From Marinomonas ushuaiensis DSM 15871 (lineage in GTDB: Bacteria > Pseudomonadota > Gammaproteobacteria > Pseudomonadales > Marinomonadaceae), in the NCBI RefSeq assembly GCF_000521805.1, contig NZ_JAMB01000011.1:1-64000 (forward strand): 64,000 nt of DNA. Direction: 5' to 3'. A model generated the notes under the pieces. The model saw only the letters and a list, made by a program, of their open reading frames with translations. It had not been told where the DNA came from and did no database searches. A program made the translations under genes and the position numbers. The stretch's first letter is position 1. Each line of letters begins with the position of its first letter. This document shows positions 46,019-54,563 of the stretch, in pieces.

Positions 46019-46705
46019 TTAACGAGAGATGAGAGCAATTTGCTCCATCGCTTGCTGTAATAAATGACTGGCGCGACTAATATGGCGACGCATCAGTAAT
46101 TCAGCTAAATCGCCTTCGTGATTTGCTATCGCATCTAAAATGGCCCTGTGTTCCCGTAATGCTTGGCGAGGGTCACTGCGTTGATCTGCTGTATGGCGAC
46201 GATACATGTGAATGACCGCGTACAATTCTTCAGTGAGCAGGCGGATTAGCTTGGCGTTACCGCTGGCGTGAATAATGCGTAAATGAAAGTCGTCATTACC
46301 ACCCTGTTGTAGATAACGTTCGTCTTGGTTGTCATCAAGGTAGGCTTGATGTTTATCGAGCAGGGCATACAGATTGTTAACTTCTTCAGTTTGCATTCTT
46401 GTCGCAGCCAATCTTGCTGCCATACCTTCTAATGCTTCACGCATGGCAAAAGAGTCGAGCATGTCTTGGGTGTTAAGCTGAATTACTCGTGCACCGACAT
46501 TGGCCGTGCGAGTCACGAGCCCTAAGCCTTCTAATTTGACGATGGCTTCTCGAAGTGGGCCGCGAGACACGCCATATTGTTTGGCGAGTTCTGGCTCAGA
46601 AATTTTACTGCCTTGTGGAATATGACCTTGCACAATAGCGTTAGTAAGCTGCTGCGCAAGGTCTTCAGATAAGGTGGCCGACTTGATGGAAATAAGGTTG
46701 CTCAT
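46019..46705 (-). CDS. GntR/FadR-type regulator of the propionate operon
   Basis: 228 residues. The N-terminal winged helix has GSKISEPELAKQYGVSRGPLREAIVKLEGLGL, and residues 80-215 form an FCD all-helical effector domain with a likely metal site (D and His residues in DDFHLRIIH and LREHRAILDA). It is the first gene of the prp operon and probably represses it, with release by a methylcitrate-cycle intermediate. Three matching palindromes lie upstream. This differs from E. coli, where a sigma-54-type PrpR activates the operon. Confidence 0.9.
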   Translation of the reverse strand: MSNLISIKSATLSEDLAQQLTNAIVQGHIPQGSKISEPELAKQYGVSRGPLREAIVKLEGLGLVTRTANVGARVIQLNTQDMLDSFAMREALEGMAARLAATRMQTEEVNNLYALLDKHQAYLDDNQDERYLQQGGNDDFHLRIIHASGNAKLIRLLTEELYAVIHMYRRHTADQRSDPRQALREHRAILDAIANHEGDLAELLMRRHISRASHLLQQAMEQIALISR

Positions 46706-46722
46706 AAAATATAAAACACTTC

Positions 46723-46734
46723 ATTGTTGACAAT
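46723..46734. promoter_or_regulatory. GntR operator-like site 1
   Basis: ATTGTTGACAAT is one base away from the perfect palindrome at 46,776. It is 18 bp before the gntR start, where repressor binding would block transcription or initiation. Confidence 0.6.
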
Positions 46735-46775
46735 GTAGTTAGTTATAGACTTGTTTTTAGGCTTAATCAAGCCAG

Positions 46776-46787
46776 ATTGTCGACAAT
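46776..46787. promoter_or_regulatory. GntR operator-like site 2 (perfect palindrome)
   Basis: ATTGTCGACAAT is a perfect 12-bp inverted repeat in the spacer between the divergent gntR and DUF5062-type genes. Its TTGTCGACAA core is typical of FCD-type GntR operators. Confidence 0.65.
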
Positions 46788-46948
46788 GTATCTATATTTT
46801 CATTATTCTTTAGTCGTATACGGCACCTTGATGACTTTCTCAATAATGATTAACTGTGTGTTTATTAAAAGGTTTTTCAGATTTATTCGATAGAATCTCT
46901 AAAAAACTGATAAAGTCATACAAATCACTCAAAATAGTACTTTTATCA

Positions 46949-46960
46949 AGGGTCGACAAT
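46949..46960. promoter_or_regulatory. GntR operator-like site 3 (imperfect)
   Basis: AGGGTCGACAAT shares 10 of 12 bases with site 2 and has one intact half. It lies 100 bp upstream of the plus-strand DUF5062-type gene, so it may belong to either promoter. Confidence 0.45.
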
Positions 46961-47060
46961 TTATGTGGTTAACACTATCAAGTTATAAACTCTGTGTTGT
47001 TAACCATTATTTTAGATGGTTGGTTATGACGTTTAGATAAAAGCAGAAATAAGGGAAGTC

Positions 47061-47321
47061 ATGAAAAAAATTAAAAACGAAGTAGCCCTAAGTAAAAAAG
47101 CCATTCAAGTTGGTGAAAATTACGCACTAAAACGAGGTTACGCTGGTTTTTCTGCAACCATGTCTGCTAATGAAAAAACAGAAGCGATTTATCGCTTGTT
47201 AGTCTTAGATAAATTGGTTGTGGCGTTACCTGCAGACAAAGAAGACTTGCCGAATATGAAACACAAGCTTGCCTTATGGATTCAGAAAATTTTACCAAAA
47301 GACGATCCATTATTGACGTAG
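47061..47321 (+). CDS. Small conserved protein, DUF5062-like
   Basis: 86 residues, basic and helix-rich, with no membrane segment or signal. The sequence (SKKAIQVGENYALKRGYAGF and ALWIQKILPKDDPLL) resembles the DUF5062 family of gammaproteobacteria, recognised with moderate confidence. Function is unknown. It is divergent from the prp operon, and a GntR-operator-like half-site lies in its upstream region. Confidence 0.65.
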   Translation: MKKIKNEVALSKKAIQVGENYALKRGYAGFSATMSANEKTEAIYRLLVLDKLVVALPADKEDLPNMKHKLALWIQKILPKDDPLLT

Positions 47322-47432
47322 TCATTTGCTTTTGAAGCAAAGACACAAGCATACAAAAAAATCACAATAGGCTTTTAAATACGATAGCAGTCGAAAAGCC
47401 TCAACAGCAATGTAAATAGAAAGGAAAAACCG

Positions 47433-47903
47433 ATGGATAATAAAGCGCTTGCGATTGAAGCTGTGAATCTTGTCAAACCAGCCATTGAACAATTGTTTAC
47501 TAAAACATGCCGCGCGGAACTTCATATCGTGATTATGAACCCACAGCTGAAACCATGGGAAGCTTCTTTTGATGATGCCATTTTGCATGAATGCACTTTA
47601 GGTACACCAGAAACGTGGCCAGCCCCTTTTGATGAATTAGCGCGTAATAAAGCAGCACAAACGTGGCGTGATTCGGTTGCTAATATTAACCACCATACGA
47701 TGCATCCTTCTTCATTACGTGAAGGCGATGTGTTGTTTTACGGTTCATTTGTTTACGGCAACATTGTTGTCGCTTGTAGCGGTGTTGAGCCTTGGTTCGA
47801 TATGTTGGTAAGTGGTTGGATCGCTGTAGCACTTGAGCAATTAACCATTAATGAATATCAAACAACGAAAGCAGCAGAGCCAACTCGACGCTACAGAGCT
47901 TAG
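47433..47903 (+). CDS. Hypothetical protein, 156 residues
   Basis: I do not recognise a named family with certainty. The compact soluble protein has repeated alanine-rich helices and a conserved-looking centre (HHTMHPSSLREGDVLFYGSFVYGNIVVACSGVEPWFDMLVSGWIA). That helix-sheet pattern is somewhat like GlcG/HbpS-type small proteins, but this is only an impression. It follows the DUF5062-type gene by 111 bp on the same strand and is convergent with an SDR gene. Confidence 0.7.
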   Translation: MDNKALAIEAVNLVKPAIEQLFTKTCRAELHIVIMNPQLKPWEASFDDAILHECTLGTPETWPAPFDELARNKAAQTWRDSVANINHHTMHPSSLREGDVLFYGSFVYGNIVVACSGVEPWFDMLVSGWIAVALEQLTINEYQTTKAAEPTRRYRA

Positions 47904-47956
47904 TCGTCAGTTTAGTACTGTTCTTCATTCTCTTCTGGAAAATATCTCCAAGAAAA

Positions 47957-47987
47957 AACCAAGCAATCACCAATCGATTGCTTGGTT
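47957..47987 (-). terminator. Terminator overlapping the 3' end of the SDR gene
   Basis: AACCAAGCAATC and GATTGCTTGGTT form a perfect 12-bp stem around a 7-base loop, followed on the minus strand by a T run. The upstream arm is coding sequence of the SDR (codons for NQAI) and the stop codon lies within the hairpin. Confidence 0.85.
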
Positions 47988-48743
47988 ATTCCAATCTAGA
48001 AACGCCGCCTTGCCCTTTATTTCAATAGAATTTGTTTCAACGGAAGTCATTTCAAAAGAATCCATAATATTTAATAACTGAGACGCGACAAAATCCGCTG
48101 TGAATAATTTTCCTTCCGGAACACCTCGCTGAAAAGGCTTCGATAATGGTGTGTCTGTTGTACCTGGATGAAAGGCAATTAACTGAACGTTTTTGGCTCG
48201 TCTTGCGTACTCAATGGCGCTGTTTTGAACCAGCATATTTAATGCTGCTTTTGATGCTCTATAACTGTACCAACCGCCAGATTGATTATCAGAAATACTA
48301 CCAACACGAGCACTAAATACTGCCACTTGAGTCGCTTTTTTGCCTTTTAAAATAGGTAATAATTTACTTAGCCAAAGCATTGGAACGACTGTATTAGCAT
48401 GGAAGACAGCTTCTAACTGTGCAGCATTGATATCCTCTAGTTTTTTCTCTGGCATCATTGTTTCATTATGTAGAAGGCCGTTACAGATTAAAACTTTAGT
48501 AATATTCACCGAATAGGATGCGAGTTGCTGGCATATATCAGCAATGCTAGATTCGACATTATCACAGACTAACCTGTGTACTTTATTCGTTCTTGATTGA
48601 TCGTTCTCTTGCCCAATCTCTGCAGGTAAAGAACGACTAATAGCAAATACACCAAGGCAATCTTGGTTCTTTTCAAATTGTTGAATGGCTGCTTGAGCAA
48701 TCGTACTGCTGGCACCAATAACAAGAGCGTAAAAAGACGACAT
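47967..48743 (-). CDS. SDR family protein (C-factor-like)
   Basis: 258 residues. The cofactor motif is VIGASSTIAQA, with SARVGS and YRASKAAL providing the catalytic Ser and YxxxK. The ending FHPGTTDTPLSKPFQ is characteristic of the CsgA/C-factor-like cytoplasmic SDRs. Its start is 1 bp after the stop of the DCC-family gene, so the pair is co-transcribed. The last codons form part of the terminator stem. Confidence 0.87.
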   Translation of the reverse strand: MSSFYALVIGASSTIAQAAIQQFEKNQDCLGVFAISRSLPAEIGQENDQSRTNKVHRLVCDNVESSIADICQQLASYSVNITKVLICNGLLHNETMMPEKKLEDINAAQLEAVFHANTVVPMLWLSKLLPILKGKKATQVAVFSARVGSISDNQSGGWYSYRASKAALNMLVQNSAIEYARRAKNVQLIAFHPGTTDTPLSKPFQRGVPEGKLFTADFVASQLLNIMDSFEMTSVETNSIEIKGKAAFLDWNNQAIDW

Positions 48744-48744
48744 A

Positions 48745-49161
48745 TTAACGCTCCTTTTTTTGGCACGATGAGCAGCCTGATTTGCCGCTCGGTTTGCTGT
48801 TCAGTTTGCTAGTAATAAAAGAAAAAGACGAAATAGAATGACGGTAGCGAGCGAAGAAAAGATATCCAAAATCAGCGAAAACTCGAATCAAAGGCCAACG
48901 TAAAATTTGTATCCATTTATGTTTATCCACTAATTTCCATGCCAAACACGTGACATCTAAACCTTTGATAATTTCACCATTCTGTAATTGTCCATGGAGT
49001 ATTCTATCCGCTTGAACTGGGTCGATGTGAGGGAAGCGTTCATTGAAATCGATGTTGTGGATGTCTTCTAGTATGAGTTGGTTCTGGTTATCTAAGCGCT
49101 GTAACTTATCCATCTCAGCGGTGCAAAGCGGACAATTACCATCGTAAAAAATTGTTAGCAT
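48745..49161 (-). CDS. DCC family thiol-disulfide oxidoreductase-like protein (DUF393)
   Basis: 138 residues from the ATG at 49161, which has AAAAGGG about 10 bases upstream; an in-frame ATG at 49185 would add eight residues. The FYDGNCPLCTAEM motif near the N-terminus is the DxxCxxC signature of the DCC (DUF393) family, predicted thioredoxin-like. The C-terminal tail is Cys-rich (GCSSCQKKE). It is transcribed with the SDR gene. The substrate is unknown. Confidence 0.88.
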   Translation of the reverse strand: MLTIFYDGNCPLCTAEMDKLQRLDNQNQLILEDIHNIDFNERFPHIDPVQADRILHGQLQNGEIIKGLDVTCLAWKLVDKHKWIQILRWPLIRVFADFGYLFFARYRHSISSFSFITSKLNSKPSGKSGCSSCQKKER

Positions 49162-49295
49162 GATCTGGACCCTTTTGTATTTCATACGGTGTTTTGTATT
49201 TCATATAGAGTACAGATACGCAAAAAGAGGAAGGTTAGATCACTCTCGATAAATGGCACTTTAAAAAGTGACGGTTGGATACCGGTGCGTTTAGT

Positions 49296-49742
49296 TTATT
49301 TATAAGGATATACAATAAGTAAATGCAATACACATACGACAATGGTGACGATAAAACGCATGTTTAAATAACGAGCGTTGGCTGATTCGTTGTGTTTTAG
49401 CGATCTTGCTTCTACCCAGAATGTACTGATGAAACCAAGAAATAATAAACCGATAGACAGTACTGGCACGTCGATCAACAACGAAAACCAAGCGCCAATC
49501 GCAAGGAAATTACTTGTGATAAGTACATATCGACTCAATGAATCGATATCTTTGTGAATGAATTGCCCCCACAAAGTGCCGCCCATGAAACTCAAAATAA
49601 TGGCACTATAAGTGATGAACAAATGAAGTCCTGATTTCTCAAAAAAAACTTGGTTTGACCAGCTCAAATAGGTTGCGAAGACAAAAGGAATCATACCGAG
49701 CGCAGCCAGTATCACCGTGAGAAAAGAAGTAGAAGTTCGCAT
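49296..49742 (-). CDS. DUF3429 family membrane protein
   Basis: 148 residues from the ATG at 49742; an in-frame ATG at 49775 gives an 11-residue extension with no clear ribosome-binding site. There are four to five hydrophobic segments, with a GGTLWGQFIH motif typical of DUF3429. Function is unknown. It is upstream of the DCC-SDR pair on the same strand (134-bp gap). Confidence 0.78.
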   Translation of the reverse strand: MRTSTSFLTVILAALGMIPFVFATYLSWSNQVFFEKSGLHLFITYSAIILSFMGGTLWGQFIHKDIDSLSRYVLITSNFLAIGAWFSLLIDVPVLSIGLLFLGFISTFWVEARSLKHNESANARYLNMRFIVTIVVCVLHLLIVYPYK

Positions 49743-50002
49743 GTTAATGTGCCTATGTAAAAAAATAATGTGCAAAAAAAGTGTATATTAAAGAGTTTTA
49801 TATGAATGGCGTGACAAATACCAGTTATATGGACTATTCATTCTGTTTTTTTACATACCTTTACGCTATCTACATCATACGAAACGCCATTGAGCGAAAT
49901 ACAGGCAAAGAGTACAATGTAAGGCTATAACAATTGCTTGAACGTAAAATCGCTTGGTTTTGCGTCTTTATTTAATAAATTCTGCTTAAGGTGTGTTTAG
50001 AA

Positions 50003-51379
50003 ATGCCAGCTAAAACAATGGATGAACTCGTCTCCCTATGTAAACGTCGTGGATTTATTTTCCAAGGCAGTGAAATCTACGGTGGTATGCAAGGTGCTTA
50101 CGATTACGGTCCGCTAGGCGTTGAATTAAAAAACAACATCAAAGCGGCTTGGTGGCGTTCAATGGTTTACGAACGCGACGATGTAGAAGGTTTGGACGCA
50201 GCGATTATTCAAAACAAACACGTTTACAAATATTCAGGTCACGAAGATACGTTTACCGATCCAATGGTGGATTGTCACGAATGTAAATCACGTATGCGTG
50301 CCGATCACATGAAAGACATTAAAGTCTGTGATAACTGTGGTTCAACGAATGTAACGGAACCTCGTGACTTCAACTTGATGTTTAAAACCAACGTTGGCCC
50401 AATGGTCGATGAAGAGTCTTATACTTACCTTCGTCCAGAAACGGCTCAAGGTATTTTTACCAATTTTAAAAACGTGGTGGATTCTACGTCTCGAGCTTTG
50501 CCTTTTGGTATTGCGCAAATTGGTAAATCCTTCCGTAACGAAATCACGCCTCGTAACTTTATTTTCCGTGTTCGTGAATTCGAACAAATGGAATTAGAAT
50601 TTTTCTGTAAGCCAGGCGAAGACGAAAAATGGCACGACTTCTGGGTGAACACTCGTAAGCAGTGGTGGTTGGATCAAGGTCTAGCAGAAGAAAACATTCA
50701 ATTTGAATACGTAACGGGCGATGACCTGTCTCATTACTCAAAATCGACTGTGGATATCTTGTACAAGTTTCCACATGGTTTTGAAGAACTAGAAGGCGTA
50801 GCAAACCGTACCGATTACGATTTGGGCTCTCACACCAAAGCACAAGACGAATTTGGTATCTCGGCGAAAGTGAAAAAGAACGAACATTCTACGGCGAAAT
50901 TGGCCATTCGTGATCTTGAAGCGAATAAGTGGGAAGTGCCTTTCTGTATCGAACCCTCTGCTGGTCTTGACCGTGGTTTGCTTGCGATCATGACAGAAGC
51001 CTACACCGAAGAAGAACTAGAAAACGGTTCGACTCGTACTGTTCTTAAATTCAAGCCACATCTTGCGCCAATCAAAGTCGCTATCATGCCGCTTAAAAAG
51101 AACAAACCTGAAATCGTTGCGTTAGCAAAAGAACTTAAAAACAAGCTTCAGAAACTAGGCTTGGGTCGTATTCTTTATGAAAACACAGGTAATGTAGGGA
51201 AAGGCTACCGTCGCCATGACGAAGTAGGTACACCAATCTGTGTCACCGTCGATTTCGATTCGATCGAACAAGAAGGTGCACCTGTGACCGTTCGAGATCG
51301 CGACACAATGGAGCAAATCGTTGTGAACGCAGCCGATTTACCAGCTTATGTAGTGAACTACTTTATCAACCAAGATTAG
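50003..51379 (+). CDS. glyS: Glycyl-tRNA synthetase, dimeric (eukaryote/archaea-like) type
   Basis: 458 residues from ATG 50003 (TAAGGTG about 9 bases before; a GTG at 49991 overlaps that site). It is class II aminoacyl-tRNA synthetase, single-chain alpha2 type: [17 protein letters not shown], a Cys zinc cluster (CHECKSR and CDNCGS), motif 2 with [25 protein letters not shown], and [11 protein letters not shown] as motif 3. A C-terminal anticodon domain follows. Many gammaproteobacteria use the alpha2beta2 GlyQS enzyme instead. A terminator hairpin follows. Confidence 0.95.
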   Translation: MPAKTMDELVSLCKRRGFIFQGSEIYGGMQGAYDYGPLGVELKNNIKAAWWRSMVYERDDVEGLDAAIIQNKHVYKYSGHEDTFTDPMVDCHECKSRMRADHMKDIKVCDNCGSTNVTEPRDFNLMFKTNVGPMVDEESYTYLRPETAQGIFTNFKNVVDSTSRALPFGIAQIGKSFRNEITPRNFIFRVREFEQMELEFFCKPGEDEKWHDFWVNTRKQWWLDQGLAEENIQFEYVTGDDLSHYSKSTVDILYKFPHGFEELEGVANRTDYDLGSHTKAQDEFGISAKVKKNEHSTAKLAIRDLEANKWEVPFCIEPSAGLDRGLLAIMTEAYTEEELENGSTRTVLKFKPHLAPIKVAIMPLKKNKPEIVALAKELKNKLQKLGLGRILYENTGNVGKGYRRHDEVGTPICVTVDFDSIEQEGAPVTVRDRDTMEQIVVNAADLPAYVVNYFINQD

Positions 51380-51406
51380 TTTTTGGATTAATAAAATAGA
51401 GATTAG

Positions 51407-51444
51407 AAATCCCTTTAAGATGAGAGTCTTAAAGGGATTTTTTT
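51407..51444 (+). terminator. Terminator of the glycyl-tRNA synthetase gene
   Basis: AAATCCCTTTAAGA and TCTTAAAGGGATTT pair over 14 bp around a 6-base loop, followed by T residues. The remaining spacer to 51,713 holds no gene. A small CTCAC/GTGAG hairpin at 51,594-51,608 is probably incidental. Confidence 0.92.
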
Positions 51445-51713
51445 AGAAACGACAACTGTCTAGCAAACTCTGGTAAGTCCAGTTTTAGATAGAAACAAAG
51501 AAACCTAAATTCAGATGTATTGAATTTTTCTGATCTTCTGTGTCTTGCTATATGTTATGGAATCCCTTGCTAACCTTTTTCTAAACTCTCTTTCTCACTT
51601 TGTGTGAGTTTTGTATCTATGACGTTAAAAACTTTGCATATTTCAGATTCTCAACCAGACTGAGTTCAGGCAGCTAATAAAAATTCTAAATAGCTGAATG
51701 TCAGGAGGGTACT

Positions 51714-52229
51714 ATGAAACGTTTATTTTATAGCACAAATGATCTTGATGATGCCGAGTTAATATCCGATGAGGTTCATAAACAGGGCATTGATGATCAG
51801 CACTTTTTTGTTTTATCTCGTGAAGATAAGGGGATTCTTTCCCACCGTCTTCATGGTGGTAATAGCTTTGACAACACAAGTCTGCTTGCCACGAGTAAAC
51901 GCGCTGGTGTATTCGCTTTTTGTATATTGGCTCTGGTGGCTATTATCGGTGTTGGGTTAGTCGATATAACGATGCAAAATTTATTGTGGCTGGTTCTGGT
52001 CTGTGGGGTTGCTTTCGCCGCGGCAAAAATGTTGGCTTCTATTGTTTGCGCATCTTTTGATTCCTATTTTAAAGATACTTTTGATCGGCACTTAGACAAT
52101 GGTGAGGTGATTGTCATTATTGATGTTACACACGATCAAAGTCCAAAAATCATGTCGCAATTAAAGCAGCATTCCGCTGTTAGTTTTATTGCCGAAAGTT
52201 CTAATATTGAGTCACCCATTCCTAGTTAA
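51714..52229 (+). CDS. Hypothetical protein with two transmembrane segments
   Basis: 171 residues with a very strong ribosome-binding site (AGGAGGG about 4-5 bases before ATG). Two hydrophobic segments lie near 64-82 and 86-110. The N-terminal cytoplasmic part (MKRLFYSTNDLDDAELISDEV) and the C-terminal part with VIVIIDVTHDQ look like a split alpha/beta fold around the hairpin, similar in layout to stress-related DUF1269/GSP17M-like proteins. I cannot name the family. Confidence 0.75.
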   Translation: MKRLFYSTNDLDDAELISDEVHKQGIDDQHFFVLSREDKGILSHRLHGGNSFDNTSLLATSKRAGVFAFCILALVAIIGVGLVDITMQNLLWLVLVCGVAFAAAKMLASIVCASFDSYFKDTFDRHLDNGEVIVIIDVTHDQSPKIMSQLKQHSAVSFIAESSNIESPIPS

Positions 52230-52285
52230 TAATTTAAAAGACAGTTAATTAAGTTTTAACGTCATAGTTAATAGATAAAAAATAG

Positions 52286-52311
52286 AAAGCCCTGCGATGG
52301 GTAGGGCTTTT
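52286..52311. terminator. Terminator between the hypothetical and homocysteine methyltransferase genes
   Basis: AAAGCCCT and AGGGCTTT form an 8-bp stem around a 9-base loop, with T residues on the plus side, between convergent genes. Confidence 0.75.
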
Positions 52312-52346
52312 TGTTTGGAAGTGACGTGGTGCTTAAAACTTATGAA

Positions 52347-53279
52347 CTAGGCTTCTTCTAAGCTCTTTTTCCATTCTTCGAGTACCTTTATATGAGCGGG
52401 TTCTATGCCGCAGCAGCCGCCGATTATGTTGGCGCCTGTGTTATACCATTGTTGAGCGTAGTCTTTATATTCTTCTGGCGTGAGATCGCGGGAACTTTGT
52501 GTCGTTAAATTGGCTTCATGACCCTGTGATATAGGTTTAAAACTGTTGGCATAAGCGCCTATATTGAGTGTTTTTGAATGCTTTTCTAATACGCTTTTAG
52601 CGTCTCGAATGGCTTTTTCCATGACTTCAGGAATGGAGCAGTTAAAGAAAATACCATCAATTCCTTCTACCAATGTGGCTTCTTTTAAGATCGCTTCTAT
52701 GGCGTGGGTGACAGATTCTCCAGAACGTAATCTTGCCGTTACTCCTAGTTCATCGCTTAGAGTAAAAGCGTAATAACAGGGTTTGGTTGAATCTTTTAAA
52801 ACATGGGCAATGGCGCTGGCTTCTTCGATACTGGCGATGGTTTCTGCGATCCATAAATCCACGTGTTCATCTTGTGCTTTATACAGTGTCGTTAAAATAT
52901 CGAGTGCTTGATGCTTTTCAAATAAATCTGGACGATAAGAGCCAAGCGGTGGCGGCAGCGAGCCTGCTACCTGTACGGTTTGAGTGGCTGTACTGGCAAC
53001 GTCTTTGGCAATGATGGCAGCTTGTCGAGCGAGTGTCGTACCTTGTTGCTGATAAAGCGTTTCACCAAGGTGAAAAGGCACACAAGCATAGCTGTTTACC
53101 GTGATGATCTCGGCACCCGCATCAATAAAATTCTGATGGGCTTGAGTGACATAATGAGGTGCTTCTATTAAGGCTTTTGCGCTCCACAATGGTTGCGAGA
53201 AAGGCGCGCCAATTCGCTTCAGTTCTCGACCAATACCGCCATCCAATATGGTTAAATTCAGTCTGCTTAAATCGCTCAT
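52347..53279 (-). CDS. Homocysteine S-methyltransferase family protein (MmuM-like)
   Basis: 310 residues of the betaine-homocysteine/MmuM methyltransferase fold. Zinc is bound by Cys in FFNCSIPE and by the GGCCG pair in NIIGGCCGIEPAHI near the C-terminus. LDGGIGRELKR is the N-terminal family motif. It transfers methyl from S-methylmethionine or a related donor to homocysteine. The donor cannot be set from sequence. It is a single gene, far from metNIQ (61.6-63.9 kb). Confidence 0.9.
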   Translation of the reverse strand: MSDLSRLNLTILDGGIGRELKRIGAPFSQPLWSAKALIEAPHYVTQAHQNFIDAGAEIITVNSYACVPFHLGETLYQQQGTTLARQAAIIAKDVASTATQTVQVAGSLPPPLGSYRPDLFEKHQALDILTTLYKAQDEHVDLWIAETIASIEEASAIAHVLKDSTKPCYYAFTLSDELGVTARLRSGESVTHAIEAILKEATLVEGIDGIFFNCSIPEVMEKAIRDAKSVLEKHSKTLNIGAYANSFKPISQGHEANLTTQSSRDLTPEEYKDYAQQWYNTGANIIGGCCGIEPAHIKVLEEWKKSLEEA

Positions 53280-53443
53280 TGCCGCCTTTCATATACTTAA
53301 TTTTAGTTAGGGCTATTCAATCATAATGACGGATAAAAGATAATAAAACTTGATCATGATGGATATGAAATTCCCTATTCCAAGTGCTTCTCTCAAATGT
53401 TTATGTGGCAATATAAACGTATTGGATGACGTTAAAAATTGTC

Positions 53444-53457
53444 TGTAAACGTTTACA
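53444..53457. promoter_or_regulatory. LacI-type palindromic operator 1
   Basis: TGTAAACGTTTACA is a perfect 14-bp inverted repeat with the central CG typical of LacI/GalR operators. It lies 90 bp before the LacI-family gene, in the spacer shared with the divergent homocysteine methyltransferase gene. Confidence 0.7.
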
Positions 53458-53532
53458 TGTAATACATTTTTATCACTCTAAAAGGTTTACAAGTCTTTTT
53501 TCATCAGCTAGTCTGACTGAATAATAAAAAAG

Positions 53533-53544
53533 ATAACGTTTACA
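53533..53544. promoter_or_regulatory. LacI-type operator 2, next to the start codon
   Basis: ATAACGTTTACA repeats the right half of the palindrome at 53,444 exactly (CGTTTACA) with a degenerate left half. It abuts the LacI-gene ATG, suggesting autoregulation, possibly by looping with operator 1. Confidence 0.55.
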
Positions 53545-53546
53545 TT

Positions 53547-54518
53547 ATGGTAAAAACAACCCTTAAAGAGGTTTCCAAACTGGCTGGTGTTAGTATTGCT
53601 ACCGCCTCACGAGTTTTGAACCAACAATCTAACAATGTTAAAGCCAGTACGCGCGAGAAGGTTCTCTTAGCGAGTGAAAAACTTGGCTTTAAGTTGGACC
53701 GTGCTGCGCGTCGTTTGCGCACCGGGGAAACGTTTGTTATTGCTTATATCCTTAATCGTCGAGATCCAGCATTTCAGTTTGTCAGTGAATTGTTACTGGG
53801 AATTACCGATCGCGCGTTGTTAGATGATTACCACGTTGTTATTGTGCCAGAGGCTGAAATCTCTCCGATAGGCTCGGTGGAGTATTTGAGCAAAAGTAAT
53901 GATTGCGACGGCGTTATCCTGACCCACACCAAACTTGATGACCCACGAGTGCGTTGGTTACAAGAACAAAACCTACCTTTTATTACCCATGGTCACACAC
54001 GATGTAATATTGAGCATGATGCTGTGGATTATGACCATCTACATTTTTTACAACTTTGCTTTGCAGAACTTAATGCAAACTGCGAAAACGTCGCTTTAAT
54101 TTGTCCACCTACCGAACTTACTTTTTCCACACTCATGAACGAGGCTTTTCATACTGTATTGTCTGAATTTCCGAACATTAACGGCAGTATTATTACTGGA
54201 ATAAATGCGGAATCGAAGGTTGAAGAAATAGGTGTTTGGGCGAAGCGTGAAGCACATAAATACGATGCGGTGATCAGTTATACCGATGCGATTGTGAATG
54301 CACTTGTTGCAGCTATTTTACCTGATACGTCGACCCAAATTATGACCCGTGTGTTTGGTCGGAGTCGATCTCATATACCAGAATCTGTTTTTTTGCTGCA
54401 TCAAGATCTTTATCAAGATGGTTGGGCGCTTGCTGATACGCTTATTTGTCAGTTCAAAGGTAAGCCAAAATCGAATTACATCAGTACCCCAAAAAGATCC
54501 GGTGAAATAAAAATTTAA
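53547..54518 (+). CDS. LacI family transcriptional regulator
   Basis: 323 residues. The N-terminal helix-turn-helix TLKEVSKLAGVSIATASRVLNQ and hinge helix (AARRLRTGET) are classical. The rest is a periplasmic-binding-like sugar sensor domain. It heads a gene cluster with a DUF1479 oxygenase, a sugar ABC importer and a mutarotase-like protein, and is the likely repressor of all of it. Its own upstream region holds CG-centred palindromes. Confidence 0.92.
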   Translation: MVKTTLKEVSKLAGVSIATASRVLNQQSNNVKASTREKVLLASEKLGFKLDRAARRLRTGETFVIAYILNRRDPAFQFVSELLLGITDRALLDDYHVVIVPEAEISPIGSVEYLSKSNDCDGVILTHTKLDDPRVRWLQEQNLPFITHGHTRCNIEHDAVDYDHLHFLQLCFAELNANCENVALICPPTELTFSTLMNEAFHTVLSEFPNINGSIITGINAESKVEEIGVWAKREAHKYDAVISYTDAIVNALVAAILPDTSTQIMTRVFGRSRSHIPESVFLLHQDLYQDGWALADTLICQFKGKPKSNYISTPKRSGEIKI

Positions 54519-54563
54519 TTCTTAACCTTATTTATTATCAACCTATTGGGTGGAGTGGTTTAT

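Noticed and set aside
51594-51608. CTCAC/GTGAG hairpin downstream of glyS
   Set aside because: Only 5 bp, in an AT-rich spacer, and 150 bp beyond a clear terminator.
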